From assembly GCF_025056915.1 (NCBI RefSeq), contig NZ_JANWVH010000001.1, forward strand, positions 62,001-126,000: a DNA stretch of 64,000 nt, written 5' to 3'. The translations under genes and the position numbers were made by a program. The notes below the pieces were generated by a model that was given only the letters and a program-made list of their open reading frames with translations, was not told the DNA's origin and ran no database searches. This document shows, piece after piece, positions 44,601-51,615 of this stretch. Source of the DNA: Meiothermus sp. GTDB lineage: Bacteria; Deinococcota; Deinococci; Deinococcales; Thermaceae. Each line of letters begins with the position of its first letter. Position 1 is the stretch's first letter.

Positions 44601-46138
44601 AGGTGCCGGTCATTCCGGGCATCGGCACCATCGCCGTGGGTATCGCCAAGGCCGGGGCCGACGTGATCGCCCTCTCGGGCTTCGAAGGTGGCACCGGGGC
44701 CGCCCGCTGGCACGCCCTCAAATACGCCGGGCTGCCGGTGGAAATCGGGGTACGCCGCGCACATCGGGCGTTGGTGCGGGCGGGGCTGCGCGACAAGGTC
44801 GAACTCTGGGCCGACGGCGGTCTCAAAACCGCCTACGACACCTTGCGGATGGTGCTTTTGGGGGCCGACCGGGTAGGTATGGCCACCATGGCCATGGTGG
44901 CGATTGGCTGCACCATCTGCCGCCAGTGCCAGATGGACACCTGCCATGTGGGCATCGCCACCCAGATTGAAACCGTGGAGCAGGCCCAGGCCCATGGTCT
45001 GAAGCGGTTTGTGCCCCAGGAGCAAGACCGGGCCGTTGAGCAGCTGGTTCATTTCTTCGGCGCTAAGGGCGACGAACTGCGGCGCATGGTCGCAGCCCTC
45101 GGCGCAGCAAGCCTGCGGGAACTGGTGGGCCGCAGCGACCTGTTGACGCAGGAAAGCCACCACGAGGAACTCGACCTTAGCTACTTCTTCGAGCCGGTGA
45201 CGGCCCCTGAGTGGCTGGGTGAGCGCTCGGCCCACGTGCTGCGCAAGCCCCTGAACCAGCTGACCCGCTCGATTACCGAGGTGGTCACCGGCGCTTACGC
45301 CGAGGGCGGTCGGGCGCTTCTGTTCCAGGAAGGGCCGGTCGGCTCAACCGACCGCGCCCTGGGCACCCACCTGGCCGGCGAGATTGCCCGGCGTCGCCTG
45401 TATGGCAAGGGCTGGGATGCCAAAGTGGAGCTTCGCTTCGATGCAGGGAGCGTGGCAGGCAACGGCATTGCGGCCTTCAACGTAGAGGGGCTGGACATTG
45501 TGGTTGAAGGGGGCGCTCAGGACGGCATTGCCAAGAATGCCTACGGGGGCAAGGTGGCCATCCTCAAGGGCCGTAACCCCTTTGGCCAGTACGTGGACGG
45601 CTCGGTAGGGAAGTCTTTCGCCTATGGCGCCATCGGCGGCTTGCTGATTGTGGAAGGGCAGGCCGACAGCCGTTTCTGCATCCGCCTTTCGGGGGCCGAT
45701 GTGGTGCTGGCCGGCGAGCCAGACCGGCCCGTGCAGGACGAACTCGGCAACATTGCGGCCCGCGCTCAAGCCAAGGGTTTTGCCTTCGAATACATGACCC
45801 GCGGACGGGCAGTGGTGCTCGGCGACCCGGGCCCGTGGATCTGCTCCGGGATGACCGGGGGGCGGGTTTACCTGCGCTTCTGGCCGGAAATGGGCCTCAA
45901 CGAGGAAGCCATGCACCGGCGGCTGGCTAAAGGGGCCAAGGTCACCATCCAGAAACTAGACGAGCGCGGGATTGCCGACGTGCGCGAACTGATGAGCGCC
46001 TATCTCGACGCTTTGCGCGACGCCGAGCGCGAAGACAAGGCCGAGCGTTTGATGAAGCTGCTGGCCGACCCTGCGACCCATTTCCGCATGGTGTTGCCCA
46101 CCAACCAGCAAGTGGTGCAGGAGGTCAGCACCGAGTAG
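41642..46138 (+). CDS. gltB: Glutamate synthase large subunit
   Basis: Makes glutamate from glutamine and 2-oxoglutarate, the central ammonia-assimilation step. The 1498-residue protein has a 16-residue propeptide, then Cys17 (ACGIIAIAEK) as the class II amidotransferase nucleophile; an FMN-binding synthase barrel in the middle (KVSVKVPVIPGIGTIAVGIAKAGADVI); the 3Fe-4S motif CTICRQCQMDTC near 1090-1101; and the C-terminal beta-helix (GxxxGNGIAAFNVEGLDIVVEGG). An NADPH-type GltD small subunit is not adjacent, so it may be elsewhere, or ferredoxin may be the donor. GGAGGT precedes the ATG. Its promoter faces away from spoVS. Confidence 0.97.
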   Translation: MKFSEAYPGIPNGRDACGIIAIAEKSARPSHANVQRTIESLYKMAHRAGLIRGEGDGTGIQTDLPRELWAGYLYEAGLDSNLAQNPRFFVGHLFVPKSEATRVQELFDLFRVEGSRRGIKLLLERKGETNSSVLGPVGKRTEPLFYQVAGLSTDGDGPLWELGLLLEERFPVHVVSLSTATVVYKVRGSAEILKRYFPELSRAEYKSTLTLGHNRYSTNTMSTFEAVQPFGLLGHNGEINTIERLRREGRFLNIPLTGGSDSQDLNRILEGLLYRFGLSLPEAMDVVFPPILGEIKNYSPALQDLYMSLRQRFGPLAQGPAALVTRHREEAVFGTDAMGLRPLWFVETESEYVFSSERGVFTVEEFVSEPRPFAPGEKMYLRLTSDGARLFPFDRHQRQVLERILTKTHSLEGYRTHLAGPRYGSVPPLAGGSEAQVEDKPAPPSLNLERAYGWDRWDAGYIEALAENGNEPIGSLGYDGPIAALNPEKPNLSEFFKETVAVVTNPAIDREREIEHFSTRSILGRRPLPDGRGAGHVEEMVVPVLLEETAPTVGAIAQGQGTLTYEEALRRFEHVVLPLQFSVEEGIAAGLRRLQESAVEAVQSGAELLVLSDRGAFEGGVWLDVYLALAAIGRSLEEARDGEGISLRRRTSILVHSGGVRNLHDVAVCLGLGADAVAPWLMQQKAQAAKGVLGLQNLLEGLKKGLEKVISTMGIHEVRGYGRIFSAIGLKPDLAQEFGIRNFLGSDKAGYGLLELERTLLERLNLLNAEKVLPAKDFRFNPRIFKAAMEVSSGQSPYEHFQEKVRGLEQESPVAARQLLGIKSVNKSPVSPEEVDLSVGGHSLPFVITAMSFGSQGEASFRAYIEAAKKLNMVCINGEGGEIPDMLGKYTHWRGQQVASGRFGAHAYMLNSAGFIEIKIGQGAKPGEGGHLPGKKVTAKVAAARNAVPGVDLISPSNNHDLYSIEDLAQLIEELKTINPKAKVSVKVPVIPGIGTIAVGIAKAGADVIALSGFEGGTGAARWHALKYAGLPVEIGVRRAHRALVRAGLRDKVELWADGGLKTAYDTLRMVLLGADRVGMATMAMVAIGCTICRQCQMDTCHVGIATQIETVEQAQAHGLKRFVPQEQDRAVEQLVHFFGAKGDELRRMVAALGAASLRELVGRSDLLTQESHHEELDLSYFFEPVTAPEWLGERSAHVLRKPLNQLTRSITEVVTGAYAEGGRALLFQEGPVGSTDRALGTHLAGEIARRRLYGKGWDAKVELRFDAGSVAGNGIAAFNVEGLDIVVEGGAQDGIAKNAYGGKVAILKGRNPFGQYVDGSVGKSFAYGAIGGLLIVEGQADSRFCIRLSGADVVLAGEPDRPVQDELGNIAARAQAKGFAFEYMTRGRAVVLGDPGPWICSGMTGGRVYLRFWPEMGLNEEAMHRRLAKGAKVTIQKLDERGIADVRELMSAYLDALRDAEREDKAERLMKLLADPATHFRMVLPTNQQVVQEVSTE

Positions 46139-46242
46139 TACCGAGTATTAGGGGTACAAGGTTCTCGAAGGTGGGGGGTGGGTCTCTACCACCCGTCCCC
46201 CTACGCCCTAACCTTTGCTTTGACGAACCGCTCTCTTCCGCG

Positions 46243-46425
46243 TGGTTGGGGAGGGTATCGGACAAGACCCCCAATCGGCTCGTTGCGTGAAGGGCCAGCC
46301 CAGCCACCCCACCGGGCCCCCCTACCCCTCCGAGGTAGGGGAGGGACAGAGCGAGTCCGGGCTAGGGTAGACTCATTTCGCTCACCGTGCGGGTGTGGTT
46401 GTACGGGCTTTTATGCGGCGCAGCA
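46243..46425 (+). repeat. R2 structured repeat, copy 1
   Basis: Core GTTGGGGAGGGTATCGGACA, then GTTGCGTG and AGGGCCAG, a stem CCCCTACC-CCTCCGA-GGTAGGGG, CACCGTGCGGGTGTG and the tail TACGGGCTTTTATGCG. It lies between gltB and the first protoglobin gene. The 103-residue ORF across it has no counterpart and is not real. An R3-like G-rich stretch precedes it at 46150-46200. Confidence 0.6.
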
Positions 46426-46571
46426 GTCATTGGCATTCAAAGTGTTCAAGCAAGGTTGGTATGACCTGGTGCAACCGAAACCAAGCTGACTTGTTGGAGT
46501 GTGTCCAAAAACGCATTCTGTATTGGGATTCAATCTTTGTTCGGTAGCTTTCCGACGATTTTATGTCAAGG

Positions 46572-46585
46572 TACAATTGTCCCAA
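46572..46585 (+). promoter_or_regulatory. -10 box of protoglobin gene 1 (leaderless)
   Basis: TACAAT followed by eight bases and the ATG; TTTCCG 17 bases upstream is a weak -35. Confidence 0.5.
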
Positions 46586-47143
46586 ATGGAAGCCGGGGCT
46601 CTACTGACCAAGCTGATGGAGCGTACCGGACTGCAAGAGCGGCATATCCAGATGCTTCGGAGGCTGGAGCCCCTCATGGCCCCAATGGCTACAGAAATTG
46701 CCCTGGCCTTCTACGATTACCTGGGCCGGGATGACGAGATGCGGGCCATCCTCTGGGACTCTCCTGGCAGGGTCGAGCGGCTCTATCAAAGCTTTGCCGA
46801 CTGGTACCGGGGGCTTTTTTGTGGTTTATACGACGACGAGTATGCCGAGAAGCGGGCTCGCATTGGCCTGGTGCACGCCGCCATCGGGGTCAAGCCCAGT
46901 TTCATCGTGCCCGCATTTGGCATCGTGCAGGAGTTATCCCTCGAGCACCTGCGCAACACCCTGCGTTCCCCCGAAATCTTCAGTGCGGTGGAAGCCTTCG
47001 AGAAGATCATGGCCATCGAGGCGGCCATAATGCAGGATAGCTATATGCAGGCCATGGAGTACGGGTATCGCCTGGGGGTGGCTGCCGACCAGGAGAAAGC
47101 CCTGGTGGCGGGGGCCAGGGCTATGCTGGGAAAAGCCAACTGA
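46586..47143 (+). CDS. Protoglobin / single-domain globin sensor protein 1
   Basis: A 185-residue haem-binding globin of the protoglobin/globin-coupled-sensor type. The proximal His is His97 in RIGLVHAAIGVKPSFIVPA; the preceding pattern YQSFADWYRGLFCGLYDDEYAEKRARIG is the family hallmark. No kinase, cyclase or chemotaxis output domain follows, so it may carry or sense O2, CO or NO by itself. More than half of its residues match the next gene (REVALAFYDYLGRD-type segment, QELxLEHLRN, AFEKIMAIE), so the pair is a tandem duplication. The ORF-track start (46499) is rejected because a -10 box lies between. Confidence 0.87.
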   Translation: MEAGALLTKLMERTGLQERHIQMLRRLEPLMAPMATEIALAFYDYLGRDDEMRAILWDSPGRVERLYQSFADWYRGLFCGLYDDEYAEKRARIGLVHAAIGVKPSFIVPAFGIVQELSLEHLRNTLRSPEIFSAVEAFEKIMAIEAAIMQDSYMQAMEYGYRLGVAADQEKALVAGARAMLGKAN

Positions 47144-47239
47144 ACGGGTGGGTCAGGGATTCAGGGTCGCGGGCAAGATAAGCCATGCAGTGGCTTTCTA
47201 CAACGGGCCATCGGCTATGAGACACTGGTATCCCTGAAG

Positions 47240-47252
47240 TACAATCCCTGGG
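47240..47252 (+). promoter_or_regulatory. -10 box of protoglobin gene 2 (leaderless)
   Basis: TACAAT followed by CCCTGGG and ATG 47253; the same arrangement as the first protoglobin gene. Confidence 0.55.
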
Positions 47253-47804
47253 ATGAAGGCTGAAGAGCTGCTGCAAACCCTGGTGCGTCGCACGGGGTTG
47301 ACGTCGCAGCACATCCACACCCTGAAAAGCCTCGAGCCTATTGCCGGCCCCCTGGCCCCCGAGGTAGCCCTGGCCTTTTACGATTACCTGGGCCGCGACC
47401 CCGAGATGCACGAGATACTGTGGAGCGTGCCGGGTCGGGTCGAGCGGCTGTATCGTTCCTTTGCGGTCTGGTATCGGGAGCTTTTTTCCGGTCTGTACGA
47501 TGAGGCCTATGCCCGACGCCGAATTCAGATTGGGCTGGTGCATGCGCGGGTTGGTGTTCGACCTGGACACTTCATTCCAGCGGTGGGCATCGTGCAGGAG
47601 CTGACCCTCGAGCACCTTCGCAACGCGCTGCGCGGCGCGGATATTCTGGCGGCCATTACAGCCTTTGAAAAAATCATGGCCATCGAGATTGCCCTCATGC
47701 AAGAGAGCTATTTCAGTGCGCTGTGGGAAGGGCTCAAGCTGACCGAAAACGAGCAGCTAGCCCTGATGGAAGGGGCGCGGGTGCTGCTGGAGAAAGCCCG
47801 TTGA
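47253..47804 (+). CDS. Protoglobin / single-domain globin sensor protein 2
   Basis: A 183-residue paralogue of the gene upstream, colinear over its full length. His97 in IGLVHARVGVRPGHFIPA is the expected proximal haem ligand, and the distal-side block LYRSFAVWYRELFSGLYDEAYARRR is preserved. The main differences are in the E/F region and the C-terminal helix, which suggests different ligand affinities rather than loss of function. It has its own -10 box, so the two genes can be controlled separately. No output domain is present. Confidence 0.87.
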   Translation: MKAEELLQTLVRRTGLTSQHIHTLKSLEPIAGPLAPEVALAFYDYLGRDPEMHEILWSVPGRVERLYRSFAVWYRELFSGLYDEAYARRRIQIGLVHARVGVRPGHFIPAVGIVQELTLEHLRNALRGADILAAITAFEKIMAIEIALMQESYFSALWEGLKLTENEQLALMEGARVLLEKAR

Positions 47805-47857
47805 GCTTGAAAAGGACCCTTGCTCGGCAAGGAGTGGCGGCCTTGTAAGATTAGGGC

Positions 47858-48637
47858 GTGATTCAGGCCGTTTTGTTCGACCTCGACGAGACCCTCATCC
47901 TCGATCATCCCGTCTCCTTGCACGCCCTGCAAAGCTGCGCCTTTTATGCGGCCTCCTGGTACAGCCTGGATATTTCACGCCTGATTCAGAGGGCCGAGGC
48001 CACGGCGGTGCGCCTGTGGAAGTCGTCTCCGGTTTACGACTACACCCAGCGCATCGGCCACAGCGCAGGGGAGGGGCTCTGGGCTCGCTACGAGGTACAG
48101 ACCCATCCTGCGCTGAAAACCCTGCACGACTGGGCCCCGGACTTTCGCATAGCGGTCTGGCGCGAGTCTTTGGAAGAACAGGGAATCCACGACGATGCGC
48201 TATGCGAAGCGCTGGCCCACCGCTATCTGGGCGAGCGGCGGTTGTACCCGCGCTATCCCGAGATTGATTCCCTCCTCAAGGCGCTCTCGAGGTACAAACT
48301 CGGCATTGTGACCAATGGCGTGCCCGACTTGCAGCGGGAGAAGCTCGAGGGCTTTGGCCTGCAAGATCGCTTTCAAGCCATCGTGGTCTCGGGCGAACTC
48401 GACATCGGCAAACCCCAGCGCGGCATCTTCGAGCACATCTGCAAGGAACTCGATGTGGAGCCTTCGGATTGTGTAATGGTGGGCGACAACCCCGAGCGGG
48501 ATGTGGCCGGGGCGGCGGGCGTGGGGATGAAATCGGTCTGGGTCGAGCGCGGCTTCAAGCCCAAAGACCCCCGCTACAAAGCCGACCTCGAGGTCGCCAA
48601 CCTGCTGGAGATGCTGCCCTGGCTGGCGACGTTGTGA
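47858..48637 (+). CDS. HAD-superfamily hydrolase
   Basis: A 259-residue phosphatase of the haloacid-dehalogenase superfamily, subfamily IA (YjjG/YfnB-like). Motif I FDLDETL carries both Asp (8 and 10), motif II is the Thr of IVTNGVPDLQREKLE, motif III Lys is in DIGKPQRGIFEHICKEL, and motif IV is MVGDNPERDVAGAAGVGMKSVWV. Substrate unknown; nucleotide or small phosphate esters are likely. The start is a GTG six bases after TAAGAT, probably leaderless. Its stop overlaps the following frameshifted gene by GTGA. Confidence 0.92.
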   Translation: MIQAVLFDLDETLILDHPVSLHALQSCAFYAASWYSLDISRLIQRAEATAVRLWKSSPVYDYTQRIGHSAGEGLWARYEVQTHPALKTLHDWAPDFRIAVWRESLEEQGIHDDALCEALAHRYLGERRLYPRYPEIDSLLKALSRYKLGIVTNGVPDLQREKLEGFGLQDRFQAIVVSGELDIGKPQRGIFEHICKELDVEPSDCVMVGDNPERDVAGAAGVGMKSVWVERGFKPKDPRYKADLEVANLLEMLPWLATL

Positions 48638-48868
48638 CCTGCGTTGAAGCCCATCGGCATTCTATCTGCCACCGCACGGAAATTCTGCAAAGTGAACCGT
48701 GTGGCTGTTTTTGCCGGCTGTGTATTTCTCAGCGAAATCGAAGCGTGGGTGGACGATGAACAAACTGCACTCTGCCCATCCTGTGGTGCGGGGGCCACGC
48801 TGGGTCCTGCTTCGGGGATTGAATGGAGCAGGGACTTCCTGAGCCAGATGCGGGAGCGCTATTTCTAA
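48634..48868 (+). pseudogene. Small CxxC zinc-ribbon-like cytoplasmic protein gene with a frameshift
   Basis: From GTG 48634 one frame reads EAHRHSICHRTEILQSEPCGCFCRLC, which matches the N-terminal part of a family of about 80-90 residue proteins (HRxEIxxSxxCGCFxC). After base ~48725 the homology continues in the next frame: SEIEAWVDDEQTALCPSCGAGATLG, then FLSQMRERYF, the family's usual C-terminus. One base too many (or two missing) in TGTATTTCTCAGCG explains the break. So the gene is either a recent pseudogene or contains a sequencing error. The 74-residue ORF in the track is the second half only. Confidence 0.6.
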
Positions 48869-49446
48869 CGCAGCGCCTTCAGGGCCAGTTTGATGAGTTC
48901 CTGGGTGCTGGCCTCGGGGTTTTTCTGGGCAATCTCGGTCACCACGCTCCTGACCTGGCTTTCGCGGAAACCCAGCGTGACCAGGGCCAGTTCGGCCTCC
49001 TGGGTGTGGGTGGTGCGGACGAGGGCCCCCCCTTCGCCCATCAGGTGGGCCGGCACCTTGCCCCGTAGCTCCAGGGCAATCCGCTCGGCCAGCTTCTTGC
49101 CGACCCCCTGGGCCGCGGTGAGCAAGCGCAAATCGCCCTCGGCCAGGGCGCGGGCTAGCAGGGCCGGGGTTTGCGAGGAAAGCAGATTGAGCGCCACCTT
49201 GGGCCCGACCCCCGAAACCGAGAGCAATAGCTCAAATAGTTCCAGACTGCGTTCGTCGGCAAAGCCAAAAAGCGAAAGGTCATCCTCACGAACGATGAGC
49301 TTGGTATGCAGGGTGGCCTCCTGCCCTTCGCTGAGCTGGGCCAGCGTAGAGGCTGGGCAACCGGCCTCCAGACCCACCCCCCCTACCAGCAAAACTGCGC
49401 TGCTCTGGCTTTTTTTGAGTACCGTTCCCTTCAGGTAGCGAACCAC
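48865..49446 (-). CDS. ruvA: Holliday junction branch migration protein RuvA
   Basis: The DNA-binding subunit of the RuvABC resolvasome. The 193-residue protein shows domain I (MVRYLKGTVLKKSQSSAVLLVGGVG, with the LxxREDxxxLFGF strand), the tandem helix-hairpin-helix motifs LLSVSGVGPKVALNLLS and LLTAAQGVGKKLAERIALEL, and a C-terminal domain III (QEAELALVTLGFRESQVRSVV) that binds RuvB. It is the last gene of a run transcribed with two enoyl-CoA hydratase genes, only nine bases after paaG. ruvB and ruvC are not in the window. Confidence 0.96.
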   Translation of the reverse strand: MVRYLKGTVLKKSQSSAVLLVGGVGLEAGCPASTLAQLSEGQEATLHTKLIVREDDLSLFGFADERSLELFELLLSVSGVGPKVALNLLSSQTPALLARALAEGDLRLLTAAQGVGKKLAERIALELRGKVPAHLMGEGGALVRTTHTQEAELALVTLGFRESQVRSVVTEIAQKNPEASTQELIKLALKALR

Positions 49447-49455
49447 GCCGATAGT

Positions 49456-50226
49456 CTACTTTCCCTGGAAACGGGCGGGACGTTTTTCGTAGAAGGCCTG
49501 CACGCCTTCCCGGTGATCCTCGGTGCGGCCCGCCACCTCTTGCAGCAAAGCCTCGTACTCGAGCATCTCTTCCAGGGTGGCGCTGGCGCTCTTCCGCAGG
49601 GCCCGCTTGATCAGGCCGTAGGTCTTGGTGGGCCCCTGGGCCAGCTCCTGGGCCAGCTTGGAGACCTCCTCCGAGAAGGTCTCGCTGGCCACCACCCGGT
49701 TCACCAGGCCCAGGGCCAGGGCTTCCTCGGCCTTCAGGCGGGGTGAGAGCAGCGAAAGCTCGAGGGCTTTGGCGTAACCCAGCAGGCGGGGCAGGTGGTA
49801 GTTCATGCCTGCATCGGGGATCAGCCCAATCTTGCTGAAGCCGGTGGTCAGAACGGCATCGGCGGCGGCCACCCGCAGGTCGCAGGCCAGCGCCAGCGAA
49901 AGCCCGGCCCCCGCGGCGGCCCCGTGGATGGCCGCCAGCACAGGTTTTTCCAGATTGGCCAGGCCCTCCACCACCGAGCGGTAGTTGCGCAGATGGGCCT
50001 TGTAGGAAATTTGCTGGCCCTCGAACTCGCGCAAGTCCTGGCCGGAGCAAAAGCCACGGCCCGCGCCCCGCAGCACCACCACGCGCACCTCGGGCAGGGG
50101 GGCTTCCTTGGCCAGCACCCTGCTTAGCTCCTTGAGCATCTCGGTGGTCAGGGCGTTGATGGCCTCGGGTCGGTTCAGGGTGAGGGTCAGAATGCCTTCT
50201 TGAAGTTCCGTAAGCAAGACGCTCAT
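49456..50226 (-). CDS. paaG: Enoyl-CoA hydratase/isomerase, PaaG-like
   Basis: A 256-residue crotonase-fold enzyme. The sequence FCSGQDLREF, FSKIGLIPDAGMNYHLPRLLG and EVAGRTEDHREGVQAFYEKRPARFQGK follow PaaG of the phenylacetate pathway, which isomerises 1,2-epoxyphenylacetyl-CoA to the oxepin. The oxyanion-hole glycines are in HGAAAGAGLSLAL. A general enoyl-CoA hydratase or isomerase role cannot be excluded. ATG 50226 after ACGGAGGCA is chosen. It lies 16 bases downstream of the PaaF-like gene. Confidence 0.88.
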   Translation of the reverse strand: MSVLLTELQEGILTLTLNRPEAINALTTEMLKELSRVLAKEAPLPEVRVVVLRGAGRGFCSGQDLREFEGQQISYKAHLRNYRSVVEGLANLEKPVLAAIHGAAAGAGLSLALACDLRVAAADAVLTTGFSKIGLIPDAGMNYHLPRLLGYAKALELSLLSPRLKAEEALALGLVNRVVASETFSEEVSKLAQELAQGPTKTYGLIKRALRKSASATLEEMLEYEALLQEVAGRTEDHREGVQAFYEKRPARFQGK

Positions 50227-50242
50227 ACTGCCTCCGTGCGGG

Positions 50243-51013
50243 TTATCTGCCTTTCCACAGGGGTTTTCGCTTCTCCACAAAGGCCGTGGTGCCCTCGTGC
50301 TTGTCCTCGCTGCCAAAGGCAATCAGGAAGTTGCTGCGCTCGAGGCCCAGTCCGTGCTCCAGGCTCATATCCTGGGCCCGGCTGATGGCATCCTTGGCCA
50401 GTCGGGCGGCCAGGGGGGCGCGGCTGGCGATGTTCTGGGCGAGCTCGAGGGCCTCCTCGAGGTAAAGCTCCACCGGCACCACCCGGTTCACCAGCCCATG
50501 CTGCAAGGCTTCCCAGGCCGAGAGCACCCGTCCGGCCAGAATCACCTCCATGGCCAGGTATTTGCCCACCTGCCGGGTGAGGCGCTGGGTGCCCCCGCCG
50601 CCGGGGATGATGCCCAGGTTAATCTCGGGCTGGGCGAAGCGGGCGGTATCGGAGGCCACAATCAGGTCGCAGAGCATGGCCAGCTCGCACCCCCCACCGT
50701 AGGCGAACCCCGAAACGGCGGCAACCAGGGGCTTGCGAACTTTTCGCAGGACCTCGTACTGGTCGGCCCGCAGCCCCCGCAGCAGGTCGCTCAGGCTGGT
50801 CTGCTGAAACTCGACAATGTCGGCCCCGGCGGCAAAGGCCCGCTCGTTGCCGGTGATGACCATAGCGCCGATGGCCTCGTCCTGCTCGAAGGCCCCCACG
50901 GCCTGGGCCAGCTCGCGCAGGGTTGCGGTGTTGAGGGCGTTGAGTTGTTTGGGCCGGTTGAGCTTCACCAACCCCACCCGCCCGTGGGTTTCGACCAGAA
51001 TGTTCTCGTACAT
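50243..51013 (-). CDS. paaF: Enoyl-CoA hydratase, PaaF-like
   Basis: A 256-residue crotonase with both catalytic Glu recognisable: AYGGGCELAMLCDL and FAQPEINLGIIPGGGGTQRL. The C-terminal part (SEDKHEGTTAFVEKRKPLWKGR) agrees with PaaF-type 2,3-dehydroadipyl-CoA hydratase, and pairing with a PaaG-like gene supports a role late in phenylacetate degradation. Other paa genes (ring epoxidase, ligase) are not in the window. A short leader (about 8 bases) follows a TTGGCT/TATAAA promoter that overlaps an inverted repeat. Confidence 0.88.
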   Translation of the reverse strand: MYENILVETHGRVGLVKLNRPKQLNALNTATLRELAQAVGAFEQDEAIGAMVITGNERAFAAGADIVEFQQTSLSDLLRGLRADQYEVLRKVRKPLVAAVSGFAYGGGCELAMLCDLIVASDTARFAQPEINLGIIPGGGGTQRLTRQVGKYLAMEVILAGRVLSAWEALQHGLVNRVVPVELYLEEALELAQNIASRAPLAARLAKDAISRAQDMSLEHGLGLERSNFLIAFGSEDKHEGTTAFVEKRKPLWKGR

Positions 51014-51027
51014 AAGGCTCTTCGGGT

Positions 51028-51098
51028 TTTATACCAAATTTAGGCGTATAGCCAACTTTCCACGACTTTGAAGTGGAAGCAAGAGGTGGAAAGTTGGC
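51028..51098 (-). promoter_or_regulatory. paaF promoter with 13-bp inverted repeat (operator candidate)
   Basis: -10 TATAAA (51033-51028), 16-base spacer, -35 TTGGCT (51055-51050). GCCAACTTTCCAC (51051-51063) and GTGGAAAGTTGGC (51086-51098) form a perfect 13-bp inverted repeat with a 22-base interval; the inner arm overlaps the -35. There is no U-run, so a terminator is unlikely. Confidence 0.6.
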
Positions 51099-51158
51099 CT
51101 CTAACCCCTGCTCCTTATCTCACTGCCAAACAGCATGTAAAGTCAGGCAAAAATGGCA

Positions 51159-51491
51159 TTACTTGAGCCGCTCTGCCGGAAACCGCTCGTTCTCCCAAAC
51201 GTCAATGAAGGCGGTGCCCGCCGCCAGTCGGGCGCTGTGGGGCACCCCGGCGGGGATGTGGTAGTAATCGCCTTTGCGGAAGACCTTTTTCTCCCCCCCG
51301 ATGATGAACTCGACCTCACCCTCCAGTACCACGCCCCACTGTCCCTCGTGGGCATGCTCGGGCACAAAGGTTTCCTCCTGCACCTGGGCAAACCCGGCCT
51401 GCCCCTTGTGCCCCGAGAGCACCGCCATATCCATACCGGGCCAGATTTCCACCTGCTTGAAGGCCTTGAACCACTCGGGAAAGACGCTCAT
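51159..51491 (-). CDS. Cupin-domain protein
   Basis: A 110-residue single-domain cupin. Metal ligands are visible in PEHAHEGQWGVVLEGEVEF (His, His, Glu-like positions) and the second motif GDYYHIPAGVPHSARL. Small cupins may be dioxygenases, isomerases or mere binding proteins; none can be preferred. The ATG is preceded by GAGGT. It is upstream of the paaF promoter, in the same orientation, and divergent from lysC. Confidence 0.88.
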   Translation of the reverse strand: MSVFPEWFKAFKQVEIWPGMDMAVLSGHKGQAGFAQVQEETFVPEHAHEGQWGVVLEGEVEFIIGGEKKVFRKGDYYHIPAGVPHSARLAAGTAFIDVWENERFPAERLK

Positions 51492-51615
51492 GTTTTTGAC
51501 CTCGGTCTAAAGCTTATCGCCTGGGCCAGCCTCCCTACAACGGGTGGGTTTTGCATTGGGCATGGGCTCTGGTATTGGCGATTGGGTGCGGGCATGTTAG
51601 CATTCTGTGCGAGTT

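Noticed and set aside
46178-46489. 103-residue ORF after gltB
   Set aside because: It lies over R2 copy 1 and other R2 copies do not keep the frame.
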